A stretch of DNA of 64,000 nucleotides, taken from NCBI GenBank assembly GCA_001972305.1, contig BDDD01001828.1:124001-188000 (forward strand), read 5' to 3'. The first letter of the stretch is position 1. Each line of letters opens with the position of its first letter. This document shows, in pieces, positions 24,189 through 35,802 of the stretch. The position numbers and the translations under genes were made by a program. This DNA comes from Cephalotus follicularis (Eukaryota > Streptophyta > Magnoliopsida > Oxalidales > Cephalotaceae). Under the pieces are notes generated by a model that had not been told where the DNA came from, searched no databases, and saw nothing but the letters and a program-made list of their open reading frames with translations.

Positions 24189-24350
24189 TCATTCAAGCTC
24201 ACATAAACCTAATTCTCTTCTAAACTTAGAAAAAGAATTCTCATCTAAGGGTTTTGTAAAAATATCTGCCACTTGTTTTTCGGTGGGAATATACTCTAAA
24301 ACAATGTCACCACTTTCTACATGTTCTCTTAAGAAATGGTATCTAATGTC
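24189..24350 (-). pseudogene. Copia (SIRE-type) RNase H C-terminus
   Basis: On the minus strand the frame reads IRYHFLREHVESGDIVLEYI, then the ADIFTKPLDENSFSKFR motif and a stop at 24189-24191. ADIFTKPL is the signature end of Copia RNase H, and the H-F-L-R-E-H-V variant fits SIRE. Only about 53 codons remain; the rest of pol is cut at 24350 by LTR H. Confidence 0.9.
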
Positions 24351-26291
24351 TGTAACGACCCCGACCCGAGCTCTCTAATAGCTCAAAGCGAACTCCAAAG
24401 ATCGGTTGCGTTACGTTGGGTGTGAAACGTTACATCCTTAGGTACTCTTTTCTAAAAGTACATAACATCATAAATTCACGTCTTGCAAAATCGTACATAA
24501 TCTTCAATTCATCTTTACACATAATCATCTTATAAAAAGATGTCATAACCATATCATAGGTCTACATTACACAGGATCACTATTGTACATAAACACACAT
24601 TACAGCGGAAAATTATTATTCTTATTACATAACAAAACATAATGCGAATATCATCGCATAGCCTTTGTTTCTCAAAAATTCCTTCTTAAGAGCTTCCTCT
24701 AAGCTCGCATTCTCCACTCATTCATTTCCTGAAAACATTTTATTTGAAAACAACATTGAAAGGGATGAGCTCAAAATAGCTTAGTAAGGTGTTTTTATAG
24801 TAAACACATTTCATCATAACTTTTTCTAGTCAATACATATAACTAGAAACATTTCATAAAACATATCACTTTTCTAGTTAATATCATAACTAGATCATTT
24901 TTTAAACATAAAAGTTATAAAAACCTTAATGAACCCTTTACACCGCTCCACCGGGGCATTGTGCACTCCCCGATTACTATCCTTACATCACATGCATGTC
25001 CGTGAGCACGCTCGGCTCCATTAACATTGAGCATCTCGCTCCTCTCCCCTTGGATCACAAACCAAGGGTGGTTCATTCATCATTTACTTTGAGTGATCAG
25101 CTCAAAGTAATCATAAAAATCATTTCATAACATCTCTTTCACAATTCATAAACTTTTCTTTCATTTGAGTAATTGACTCAAAATGTTAATAAAAATCAGT
25201 TTTGCATCACTTTGCGAAAGCTAGTAATTCATATTGAAATAAGCCTTTTCAGTAAAAAATTAAAACATAAACATCAAAGTAGACATCTTTACGAATTCAG
25301 AAAGCTCAAGATCATAACAATTGGTTGAGAATTGAATCCTCTATGAATTTTTGAAAGTGGCTGGTCCCATGAGAAAACAGAGCATGAGCAGTAAACTGAA
25401 TCATTGATTTTCACCAAGAATTTGACATAATTTCGGGATACATAAAACATAACAGTTAAAGATAACATCGTGATGTTTCCAAAACATCCATCCATTTAAT
25501 ATTTCATCAAGAAACGAGTAAGATATGATTTAAAGAAGCTTCTGCATAATTAGTAAATAAAACAGTACCCAAACAGCAGTTTTAAAACATAACTTTTCAT
25601 CAAGAAAACGATAGAATCATGAAATATACAAAACATAAAATTTAAAGAGGACATTCTAAAGTTTCCAGAACATCCAACCATTCAAAAATCCATTGAGAAT
25701 TGAACAAGTTATCAATAAAAGAATCTGCTATAAAATTAAGAACAAAACAGGGGATGCTTTGTAAAGAATGGGTAAAGAATTTCCTTACTTTAGCTTTAGA
25801 ATTCCTTTCTCTTTTGTTCTCCATGAATTCTCCACTTTACTATCTGCAGGAACACTCTTTTTCTCAGCCCAAATTGACTAACTTCAAGCTTCTTTGCCAT
25901 TAAATAGAAGGATGGCTTATGGGGTAAGTTTCTTCCACTCTCACACACTCAATTATCTTATCTTGGCAACCCATGTGACAAAATTTAACCAATCCAAGTG
26001 TTTACACTTGTTATATCCCCAGATAAAACCTTATAGCATCTTCCCCTGGCCTGCCACGTGTCCCCAATTAAAGAATTTTACTCACAAAATGCCAAAAAGT
26101 CAGATTTTACCTTTTGTCTGTAGCTAAAGCGTCGACCTTTTCCTTATGAGCGTCGGCACCTAAGGGTTTTACCTGAGTTTTTCACCTCTATCCCGACTAA
26201 AGCGCTGACGCTTTCCTACAAAGCGTCGACGGTTTTAGTCTTCGTCCAGGTCAACCTCAACACTTTATCTCAAAGACTGTTGATAGCCAGC
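24351..26291 (-). mobile_element. Truncated LTR, family H
   Basis: On the plus strand it begins TGTAACGACCCCGACCC, an LTR end like the others (minus-strand end GGGGTCGTTACA). The probable TSD ATGTC (24346-24350) has no partner because the right side is cut at 26291, where family A sequence begins abruptly. It holds a short GCGTCGAC array (26124-26232) and two related modules with TGTTTCCAAAACATCC-like phrases (about 25435 and 25615). No coding signal is visible. Confidence 0.6.
26124..26232 (-). repeat. Short AGCGTCGACGCT array, family H
   Basis: Four copies (AAGCGTCGACCTT, GAGCGTCGGCACC, AAGCGCTGACGCTTT, AAGCGTCGACGGTTT) lie here; the right side of this LTR is missing, so more may have existed. 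Confidence 0.75.
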
Positions 26292-27384
26292 GCTTGTTCG
26301 TATATGTGTTTTACGGATTTTCTATGTGTTTGTGATCGGGCTTTTTAATTTGTTATGTTTGAAGTCCGTTGCCCTGTGTTTTGGGTCTATGTATTTTGGG
26401 CTGACTAATACCAGCCTGAACTTTGGATATGTTGGTATGTTAATGCAATGTTGAGTTGGGCCTATGTCTGTGTCTTTTTAATTCTATCAAACCTTATTTT
26501 ATAATTTTGAAAATTATTAAAACAATTACTTTCTTTTTCTTTTTCTTTTTTTTTCTTCCCCCCCTTTCCTTCTCTCACCCGAATCCCTCTCTTTCTCCCT
26601 ATCTTCCCACACGGTTTCTATCTCTTTTCCATTCTTATCTCCTGAAAATCCTCTCTTCTACCTTATCAATCAGTTTATGTCTCCTATTTTCGTTTAAAGA
26701 GTGACATTGCCATTGTTATATGCTATATCTCTCCTCTCTGCAAAGCCACTACCGATTTTGCACTCTGGGAATTCGTTTTGGTTCTGTGTTTTTACTTCAT
26801 CAAAAAGTCAGGTTTGTGTTAGTATTTCAATCCTTGATTGTCCTGTTTGGTTATACTATCCATTGGTAAGCTTTGAGTTATGTATTTGTTCTCTTCATTT
26901 TGTTCCTGTTGCACATCCGTTTGACAATTGTTGTGTGGTGTTCTTTATGCTATTTTCTGGGTTCTTAATACCATTACAAGTTAGTAATCCCTGTTGTGAT
27001 GGTTTGTTCCATTTTGTTATATTGTTTTCATGCCGAATAGGTTGTTAGAAGTTGTTTTGACTCCCTGTCAATTTAGTTCAAGTTGGCATTGTTGTTCTAA
27101 GTCAGTTGGTCAGCCTTTAGACGCCATACATAAACTATAATCTGGTTGTTATAAGTAATGGCAGATAACTTGACAGAAAATCTGAATTGTATGTATGCAT
27201 ATGTTCAAAGGTCCTTTCTTTCCTTGGAAGATAAGTCACTGCTGGTGTACTCTATGTCAATTCTGTGTTTTTGTGTCATCTAAACATCATACAATGGCAT
27301 ATATATATGTCTATGGGCTTCTGGTATCGAGTTAAACATGTTTAGACAAGTTTTTGCATACGAAAGGTTAAGTTTTTGCTGTTC

Positions 27385-27585
27385 TGTCGACCAGAACAAT
27401 CTGCTGTTCTTATGATCAGTCGACTGGTTTGGTTGAGCAGTCGGCTGTCTTATGAATATAGTCGACTGTTTTGTGTTGAGAAGTCGACTGAACCCCTGTC
27501 ACAGTCGACTGCTCGCAGTCCAGTTTGTGTAGTCGACTGACCATGTTGCATAGTCGTCTGCCAAGCTTCCAATAGTCAATTGTTT
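27385..27585 (+). repeat. CAGTCGACTG phased array, family A right copy
   Basis: Spacings of 21, 21, 22, 21, 28 and 21 bp repeat the left copy's register including the single 28-bp step. Some cores have decayed (CAATCTGCTG, AGTCGTCTG). Confidence 0.9.
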
Positions 27586-27982
27586 TGATCAGAGAATTCC
27601 TGTTTTCAACTGTTTTGATTCGTTTGTTTTTCGAATCCATCTGGGTCTGTTCTAAACACTGTAATGAATCTGTTTTATGTCTCCAATGTTTCTCAGACCC
27701 TTATATGCATAGTTTTGTGTCTTTTATATTGTTATGCTTCAAAAGGGAGTTTGACTTAACAATCTTTCGTAAGTCTTTTCTAAGCGCATAAGGTACGGAT
27801 ATTCTTGTAACGCCCGGTATTTTCTTGAATGTAATATTTCGATTTATGATGTAATCTTAAACTTGAATTAATGAGAAGGATGAAGTTTCAAACTCAAAGA
27901 TGTCTCTAAATCCTAAATATTGCTTAAGGAAGGAAATGGAATATGGGTATCAAAGCTTGAAACGGCGCTGTTTTGGGATAAT

Positions 27983-28150
27983 GACATCGACGTCTTTGGA
28001 AAAGACGTCGACGCCTTTGTGAACCAGGGTACACGTGAATGCTTGGGCACGCACGTCGACATTTTGTGAAGGCATCGACACCTTCGTACAAAAAAATGGA
28101 AAAGACATCGACGTCTAAGGAAAGACGTCGACGCCTTTGTAGGAACGTCT
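27983..28150 (+). repeat. GACGTCGACGCC array 1, family G
   Basis: Palindromes come in close pairs (GACATCGACGTCTTTGG followed by AAAGACGTCGACGCC) at 27985-28015 and 28100-28140, with single copies between them. Confidence 0.85.
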
Positions 28151-28889
28151 GTCACGCTTTTTCGCTGGCAGAGTAACATGCAAGGGGATTTGTTTGGGGG
28201 TTTTACCTGATGTCTTTACAAGTGCATTTCGACGTGTTGAGCATGTTGGTGTACTTCTAGGAATACTAAAACCTACCCTCACATGGAACATGCAAGGAAT
28301 TATGCCATCCTAACATGCAACCTGCAAAAGGGAGATTAGAAAACAAAAAGAAAATGCAGAAAACTTGGAAAGTGGGAGAGAGCACGAGGGGGCCTGTTAA
28401 ATGGCAGAAGAAGGAGGTTAGGTAGGAGCCATCTGCATAAGAACAACCCTCCCCAGTTATCTCTCTCGTTTTAAAACACCAGAAGAAAGAAAGGAAAGAA
28501 AACAGTGAGTGTGAGAGCCACCATTGTTGAGTTTGCTTGGAGCTTGAGATTGGAGCTCGTGTGTAGCAGTTGCTAAGGGATCTTGGAGCTGCTGGAAGCC
28601 AGAACTTGGGAACTGAAAGAGGTGGACTTTCTAGTTCCTAACTTGGAACAATAAGGTAGGGGAAAGTGATGGATTTATATATGCATTTTGAGTTCTAAGT
28701 TAATGAATAGCATGGTGAATTGCATGTTAATGATAAAATTGAGATTCTGGACTTGTGGTAGTGTTACTGTGATACACTGAGTTGATCATGCATGTGCGTT
28801 TACATGAATACGTGAATCTGTTGTATAAAGGATGGATTTGTTAATGGCTTGGTATGTTAAAATTGTGGTACTGACGTTCTGGGTTGTGA

Positions 28890-29215
28890 AGTAAAGACGT
28901 CGATGCCTTCGTGTGAATATGTAAAAGACATCGATGTCTTTTGATTGACATCGACGCCTTTTCTGGAAAAATCGTTGAACTGTAATGTTCATTTCAGATG
29001 GCCATTTTAGCCACTTGGGAATCACCTGTTTGATTTCAATTTGATGTTCTGGATATGTTGCCGTTAACCAGTAGCATTCCTTGCACGTTTTGAGAGTGAT
29101 ATTCGATTTCATGAGGGATTAATAGGTCGGATTTCACCCTCCCGAACCAAGACTCGCGTATTGACCCTCTCTGGTATGATAAAGACGTCGACGCCTTGAG
29201 GATGACATCGACGCC
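28890..29215 (+). repeat. GACGTCGACGCC array 2, family G
   Basis: Paired palindromes lie at 28893-28960 and again at 29180-29215, separated by about 200 bp of other sequence. This second cluster lies after the GTAGGGG motif, as in families C and D. Confidence 0.8.
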
Positions 29216-29703
29216 TTTTCCCGTGATCAGTAGGATTTTACTCAAATAGGACCCGCCAGACCCGTAACGACTCTAGGAACGAACCTAGATGCATTCTGAG
29301 CATATGATTGCATTGTTGCTGTGATTTGCATTATGGTTGCTTTCCTGAAAGTGTTAAACCATTTTTAAAAGCCTGCATGATTATTATGACCATTTGGGTA
29401 CGAAAATGTATAGTTCTCAACATATGAATTTATATATTTTCGAAATGTTTGGGGAAGTATTTCCGATGACAGAAAAATGTTTTAAAGGTTGATTATGAAA
29501 CCAAATGAAATTTGTGAAAATGTATAAATTATGAAGGTATGTATTTTCGAAATGATTGGGGAAGTATTTCCAAAGACAAGAGAAATGTATTGTTTTAAGT
29601 TTATGACTTATTACAACTTGTGAACAGGAAAGTATATTTTAAAACAAATATATTTGATCAAGTAATTATATGTAATTGCTTGACTTGTACTGTGAAATGC
29701 TTG

Positions 29704-29900
29704 TGCTTGTTGATTATTGGCCATCGTGCTAATAACTTGTTGATTATTGGCCATCGTGCTAATAACTTGTTGATTATTAGCCACCGTGCTAATAACTTGT
29801 TGATTATTGGCCATCGTGCTAATAACTTGTTGATTATTAGCCACCGTGCTAATAACTTGTTGATTACTTAGCCATTGTGCAAGTAACTTGCTGTTGGTTT
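29704..29900 (+). repeat. 30-bp tandem repeat, about 6.5 copies
   Basis: The unit contains CTTGTTGATTATTGGCCATC and GTGCTAATAA. Units alternate between GGCCATCG and AGCCACCG variants, pointing to duplication of a two-unit block. Flanking units (29880-29920) are diverged. Confidence 0.92.
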
Positions 29901-31732
29901 AGCCGCCGTGCTAAACAACTTATTGAGAACTTGCTCCATCATTCATGATACTCATTACCTTATGACCTGAACTGTATTTATGGGTTTATTCACTTAGCCG
30001 AGTGAGGACAAAGGCTAACCCCTACTGTAACAGATTGATGGAGTGGTCTTGACATGGAGCATGCACGGAGATTTAAAGAGAAGACTTGTTATCTTCTTGT
30101 TTATGTATTTGGTTATTGAACATTGATCATGTTACTCAGATTTTGTAACATTGGATATTTGTTATCTAGTATTGTATCATTTTCACGCTCCGTTTTGGGC
30201 GATCAACAGTTATGTTTGGATTATTGGGCATCACGTAGTATGGGATGCGTGATGTATTTTTATATTCGGCTCATTTATGTTGTTGCTTCCGCTATCGAAA
30301 GTTTTAAATTATTGGTATTTTCGCATGAGCTGGATTATTTTATGTTGTTTGCCTTACCACTTTATATGTTGTCTTAAGATGGAAAAACGGGGTGTGACAA
30401 TTCTGCTCTTTGATACTCTCTTCGATTTTATCGAACGAAAATTAGTTTTGTTTTATGCTATGCTCCTTCATCTTATAAACTCGGTTATGTTTATAAATTT
30501 GATATATTCTGAAAATAAAGTTAGTTTTGACATTCTGTGGAAGTGAATGTTCTCGAATTTATTCTTATGCTATGATACGTTATGATATGTTATATGTTTT
30601 GATCATCTCCTTTATAGGAAATAAATGAGTCGATACTTTTAATATGAAATGAATCGTTTAATAACAGCTTTTAAATATGTTTTGGAAAAGCATATATTAT
30701 GGACTTTAAAATTGATTATGATATATCAATATTTTGGAAATGAATAAATACTGAGTAATTGTACTCACCTATGGGGCGTACCATAGGCATGTCGTAGGCC
30801 AGGCACGGGGACATGACACTTCCATAGCAGTGTGATTAGTCTACGGCGTCTTTGTATGTTATGAATAAATCCCATGAGGTGGATTTATGGATCCGTTATG
30901 TATGATAGAGGCGTACGACTCGATTCTAGTATATGGCATACGTGATGAGTTATGCAATATGTGATATGATGTGATATGCGAATTGACTTGTGTAGTGCCG
31001 TACATCTCAATTCTAATGGGCATGTGGAATTAGCGCCTCCCTTGCCATATATGTTTATGAAATGTGATATGTTATATGAATCAGTATGATTATGAATTAT
31101 GATTTTGAAATTTTTCGTATATGTTTTGAAAGATATGGTTTGGTATTTTATGGAAAATCGAATATGACTTCAAAGAATGTTTAAACTGTTTTTGATTGCT
31201 TAAGATTTCTGTTACGAGTTTTATTGAAATCTTACTGCTTTTAAATTACCATTTAATGTTTTTATATTCTTTATCTGTACTGAGATTTGCTCAGACGCAT
31301 TTTTGTTTCCATGCGGCAGGTTATCAGGAGCAGCGGGGGAATGGGTAAATGAGAGATGACCACTTTTATGTCATGGATCCCTGGGAGTGTGATCCCTTAT
31401 GTTTACTGTTAGAATTTGGTCATGAATGAAAAGATACTAAATGGTCTATGTTTTTAATAAGTTACTTTCGGAATATGTTTAAGTTTTCTGAATTTGTTAA
31501 GTTTTGAGTTTTTAACAGCTTTTCAATTATGCTATGACCGCCACGTTTTGGCTAATAAAGTAATGTTTATGTTCAGTTAAAGTTATGTTATGTTTTTTTA
31601 GGTTATGTATTATGACCTATGATGACTCCCGCCGTCCGGGGGTGTTACATTAACAGTGTCTAAAACAGACTCCAAATCATTAGAAGAACAAACAGATAAC
31701 AAAAATTGAAACCAGAAAATTACTGGACAAAA

Positions 31733-31950
31733 CCAGCCGACTGTTACTAAATCTAGTGGAGTGTTCAAAGGGTGGCAGTCGACTGTACTGCATAGGCAGC
31801 CGACTATATAAACTGGGTTGCAGCCAGTCGACTGTGACAAGGGTCCAGTCGACTGTGCAAGGTAAAATAGCCGACTGTTTTACCAAGCAGCCGACTACTC
31901 AAGCCTAATAGTCGACTGTTTACATAGACAGCCGACTGTTCTGGGTGACA
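31733..31950 (-). repeat. CAGTCGACTG phased array in the gag-only element's 5' LTR
   Basis: This is the counterpart of the array at 12591-12800 in the 3' LTR, with the same order of spacer sequences. Comparing the two shows substitutions in cores (AGTGGAGTG, CAGCCGACT), consistent with independent decay since insertion. Confidence 0.9.
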
Positions 31951-32915
31951 GAAAGACAAAGTATGGCAGTTCAATGCAATTTTGCTGTCAAAACTCCAAT
32001 GTTTCTATACCAGAAGATCATAAACACTTACATAAGACTTATGTGACACAACAGTTGCATTTAAACACAAAGAATCATGCAATGGTGATCTTACTTTAAA
32101 GAGAGACAATTTTCTAATTCATTGTATGCATAGCTATTGATCCATTTTTTGTCAAATACCAATTGCTAGTTTTAAAATCTGTTTACTACCATTGCAAGAC
32201 ACTTCAGGACTTGCTAACAAACTCAATAACAATAATAGAACATACTAACAGCCTATATGACCATGCAACCGGATAACATTAAAACCAAAACTCAATGCTA
32301 AACCATATCAATAGAGGAAAACAAACCTGTTTGGAATGACAAGGCTGCAAGAATAACACCAGAATCCCCTAAGCTTGCAATTTCGTGCGTCACAGGCAAG
32401 AGAAACAATGATGGCATATAACAATGGCAATAGGCATACATAACAGAAAAATAAGAGACAAAATTGGCTTGGATAAGGAAAGAAGAGATCAAAATCTGAT
32501 AGGATAGGAAATAGGAGCAGAAAATTCGGGATTGAGGGAGAGAAAGAAGGAAGAATCGGTTTTGGGAAGATGAAGAGAGATACGTACGGGAGAGGGAGAG
32601 GAGAAATAAGGGAAAAACAAATAATTTTTTGCCAAAATAAAAGGATTTTGTTTTCCAATTAAAACAATTTTGCCATATTACATTATTTTATTTCCAAATT
32701 CCACGCTTTTACCACATTCTTATTTAAAATTAATTTAAAATATAAAACAATTAATTTTACTTTTCCTTTAATCATTATTCCAACAATTATCAAAAGCCCA
32801 AAGGTGGCATCAAATGCCCCAAAACACAAGAGCCCATAAATAAAAAAAATAGGCCAACATATAACAAAACAAATAAAAAGCCCGAACATATGCATATGAA
32901 CAACGGGGTATTACA

Positions 32916-35041
32916 TATCTTGAATCAGATTCCTTAAAAATATGTACCTTCTACTCCATACCAGGTATGGTCAGGGAGGAAACCCAGCCTGAGCCATTTT
33001 AAGGTTTGGGGCTGTCCGGCTTATGTTAAGAGGCTTGACGCAGATTAGCTGGAAGCGCAGTCGAACCGTTGCAGGTTTGTGGGGTATCCAAAAGAAATTA
33101 AAGGATACTACTTCTACCACCCTAGCGAACAAAGGATATTTGTTTGGCGAAATGCTGTGTTCCTAGAGGAGGAATACCTTCTTGAAGGAAACTGTGGGAG
33201 CAAGGTGGAACTCAGGGAGTTACCACAGGTAGAAACCATACAGGAGATGGAGGAGTTGGAGGTTGGACCTTCAACAGACACAACTGAGATTGGATCTCAG
33301 GCTGAGAATGGTTCTCAGTTAGGCAAAGCTTATTTGAGGAGATCATGCAGAATCCCATTAGCACATGAGAGGTATGGTTTCCTCATTGATGGTACTGATG
33401 AGATCAACGTCATTGAAGATGAAGAGCCTACTAGCTATCAGGAGGCAGTGCAGGGCACTGAATCTGAAGCATGGCTAGGAGCCATGAAATCCGAAATGGA
33501 TTCCATGTACTCCAACCAAGTTTGGAATTCGGTTGAAGCACCCGAAGGCATAGTACATATTGGCTGCAAATGGATCTTCAAGAAGAAGATGAATGCAGAT
33601 GGAAAAATCGAGACTTATAAAGCTCGATTAGTGGCGAAAGGTATAGGCAACGCCATAGAGTCGACTATACTGAGATTTCTCACCTGTTGCAATGCTTATA
33701 TCCAATAGGATATTGCTTGCTATTGCCGTTCATTATGATTATGAGATATGGGAAATGGATGTCAAGACGGAAATTTTAAATGGGCGTCTTGAATAGGACA
33801 TTTATATGTCCCAACCCGAGGGGTTTACATCTGTCGAGCACCCGCACATGGTGTGCAAGCTCGAACGGTCCATCTATGGACTAAAGCAAGCATCACATAG
33901 CTGGAATCTACGTTTTGATGAAGCAGTCAAAGCCTTTGACTTCATTAAAAATGTAGATGAGCCTTGTGTTTATCGAACACAAGAGGGACCTAGTATCACT
34001 TTCTTAGTGCTATATGTAGATGACATCCTACTCATTGGGAATGATGTAGGGATGTTACAGTCTACAAATATATGGCTAACAAAGAACTTTACCATGAAAT
34101 ATTTGGGAGAAGCCACCTATATAATGGGTATTAGGATCTTTAGGAATAGATCCAATAAGTTGCTCGGGCTTTCCCAAAGCCAGTACATCTGCAAGGTACA
34201 GAAAAGGTTTATGATGGAGAATTCCAAGAGAGGCCTATTGCTAATAGCCGAGGGAATTCATCTTTCTCGAAAGATGTCTCCTCAGACATCTGAAGAGAGA
34301 GCGCACATGAGTCAGATACCTTATGCTTCGGCAGTAGGGTCGATCATGTATGCCACGTTATGTACTAGGCCTGATGTCGCGCATGCCTTGGGAATGACAA
34401 GCCGTTTTCAGTCTGATCTTGGTGAGAAGTACTGGGAGGTGGTCAAGGGAATCCTGAAGTACCTTAGGAGGACATAGGATATGTTCTTGATATATAGAAA
34501 GGATAGTGAGCTGAAATTGGTGGGCTTCACAGACTCCAGTTTTGATAGTGATCCATATGATCACAAATATGTCTCTAGGTACATCTTTGTACTTAATGGT
34601 GGAGCTGTGAGCTGGCACAGTTCAAAGCAAGGGACTATTGCATATTCCACCACAGGAGCCGAGTACATAGAAGCCTCAGACGCCACCAAGGAGGGTGTAT
34701 GGATGCGCAAGTTCATTACTGAACTAGGAGTTGTTCCTTCCATTAGTAGTCCAGTTGTTATATACTGTGACAATAATGGGGTTGTAGCACAAGCGAAGGA
34801 ACCTCGGTCTCACCAGCTATCCAAACACATCAAGTGGTACTATCATTTGATCCGGGAGAATATTGGTAGGGGAGATATTCATCTTGATAGGGTCTCCGCA
34901 GAGGAGAACACAGCAGATCCACTGACCAAGGCAATGGGCAGCAAGGCTTTGGAGCATCATTGTGCGACGATGGGTCTAGGCTATAGGAGTTCATGGCTTG
35001 AGGGTCAAGTGGGAGATTGTTATATCTATCATTGTATATAA
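32916..35041 (+). pseudogene. Copia pol 3' part: integrase C-terminus, reverse transcriptase, RNase H
   Basis: This is the Copia polyprotein region that makes cDNA. It starts at the insertion point of the gag-only element; the upstream half should lie left of the window. It reads VWSGRKPSLSHFKVWGCPA (about 32963) and GYPKEIKGYYFY (33082), integrase C-terminal hallmarks. RT begins at WLGAMKSEMDSM and WIFKKKMNADGKIETYKARL (about 33470-33630). Frameshifts occur between about 33640 and 33800. RT resumes with IYGLKQASHSW (about 33868) and the catalytic LYVDDILLIGND (about 34007). RNase H shows FTDSSFDSD (about 34525) and TTGAEYIEAS (34650). A TAG at 34475-34477 separates the two. Stops also lie near 32935 and 33038. 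Confidence 0.92.
35004..35017 (+). other. Polypurine tract of the Copia element
   Basis: GTCAAGTGGGAGAT precedes the LTR start TGTTATATCTATC, the standard Copia arrangement in which the PPT overlaps the end of pol. Confidence 0.8.
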
Positions 35042-35802
35042 ACAATCTTATTCCTTTTATATATGACATGTGCTAATTTTTTATGGCAATATCACTTGTG
35101 TTTTATCACTTAATTGAAGTAGTTTATTATTTACCTGCTTACGCTTGTGATGCCCTAACATAAGGTTGGATGCCTAGTATGGAGGTTATGAGATTGGTTA
35201 CCTTATTCCTTATGTCAAATTAGTTCCAAGTCATAGGTTCACTTTGAAAGAGTAGGGGTGTCCCTTCATGCCACGAGGTGGCTCTGCATAAATATATATG
35301 CATGTATGAGATGCACTCCTTAACTGGAGATATCTCTTTACGCCAAAGAGCGGCTGCATGTGTATATATTACACTCTCTATTTATACAATCTGAATTCCT
35401 TTTCGTGTTTAATAGTGCATATTCAATCAATAATGGCAACACGCTATATGTATATCCCAAACCATCTAAATGGATCGGGTGATCACCATGTCATCCGAGT
35501 ACACATATGGTGCCTTGTCGTTCGAGGGGTTGGATCTCATGCCTGAGAGGTTATGAGAATGAGATCCTTACTCCCTTCTGACAGAACGTTCCAAGTCATA
35601 GGTTCACTTTCTTAGGGCAATAGATGAACCGCAAAGACTTGCCGTATTATGCTTGCTCCCGAGTTTAGTGGAGGATGGACTATCTCATTACCATTTGGAT
35701 TTATCCTAAAGCATAATGTGGGGTTCGTGCTAAGGAGCATGAGACTGAACAGATCCACCATAGGAAACCTATTTGGAAAGCCATATCTATGTCAATAGGA
35801 TT
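35018..35802 (+). mobile_element. Start of the Copia 3' LTR, up to the assembly gap
   Basis: It starts TGTTATATCTATCATTG. Two diverged modules sharing GTTCCAAGTCATAGGTTCAC lie about 370 bp apart (35223 and 35590). The LTR's end is not identified because the gap and later insertions follow. Confidence 0.65.

Larger units (their letters stand above)
20674..24350 (-). mobile_element. 3' part of a SIRE/Maximus-type Copia element
   Basis: On the minus strand, in order: end of RNase H (24350-24189), a spacer with GTCGAC palindromes, an env-like/plant-transposon-type ORF (23610-22303), a polypurine tract AAAAAGGGGGAGAT (about 21602-21615) and a 928-bp LTR. The order pol, extra ORF, PPT, LTR is typical of SIRE-type Copia. 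It was inserted in the family A LTR (likely TSD TTCAA at 20669-20673). Its 5' portion is missing beyond 24350, where LTR H begins. Confidence 0.85.
27806..30399 (+). mobile_element. Solo LTR, family G (2,594 bp), TSD ATTCT
   Basis: It is flanked by ATTCT at 27801-27805 and 30400-30404; the host phrase GGATATTCTG...CTCTTTGATAC is intact at 18907. It starts TGTAACGCCCGGTATTTT and ends AAACGGGGTGTGACA. Inside are two clusters of GACGTCGACGCC palindromes (27983-28150 and 28890-29215), AAG-GTAGGGG at 28656, a 30-bp tandem repeat (29704-29900), and the shared block GAGTGAGGACAAAGGCTAAC (about 30000). Confidence 0.93.
17299..31649 (+). mobile_element. Compound family A insertion: 5' LTR part, SIRE-type fragment, LTR H, 3' LTR with solo LTR G; TSD TTAAC
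   Basis: The outer ends are those of one family A element: TGTAATACCCTG at 17299 and CCGTCCGGGGGTGTTACA at 31649, with TTAAC on both sides. The left LTR (17299-20673) lacks its last about 150 bp, cut by the SIRE-type insertion. The right LTR begins at about 26292 without its first about 11 bp and totals about 2.76 kb after removing G. No A-family PBS, gag or PPT lies between them. The simplest reading is a two-LTR element whose interior, with parts of later insertions, was deleted. Confidence 0.8.
26292..31649 (+). mobile_element. Family A LTR, right copy, interrupted by solo LTR G
   Basis: It starts abruptly at GCTTGTTCGTATATG, missing the first bases of the LTR, and then tracks the left copy at 17309 with few differences. 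G interrupts it at 27805/30400. It resumes with GCTCTTTGATACTCTC and ends CCGTCCGGGGGTGTTACA. It does not carry the internal duplication of the left copy. Confidence 0.87.
15224..32915 (-). mobile_element. 5' LTR of the gag-only Ty3 element, interrupted by a 14.4-kb compound insertion
   Basis: On the minus strand it runs from TGTAATACCCCGTTG (32915) to 31655, is interrupted, and resumes 17298-15224, ending GGGGGTGTTACA next to the primer binding site. The interruption is flanked by TTAAC at 17294-17298 and 31650-31654. Combined LTR length is about 3.3 kb. The right flank TATCT (32916-32920) begins the Copia sequence the element was inserted into. Confidence 0.88.
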
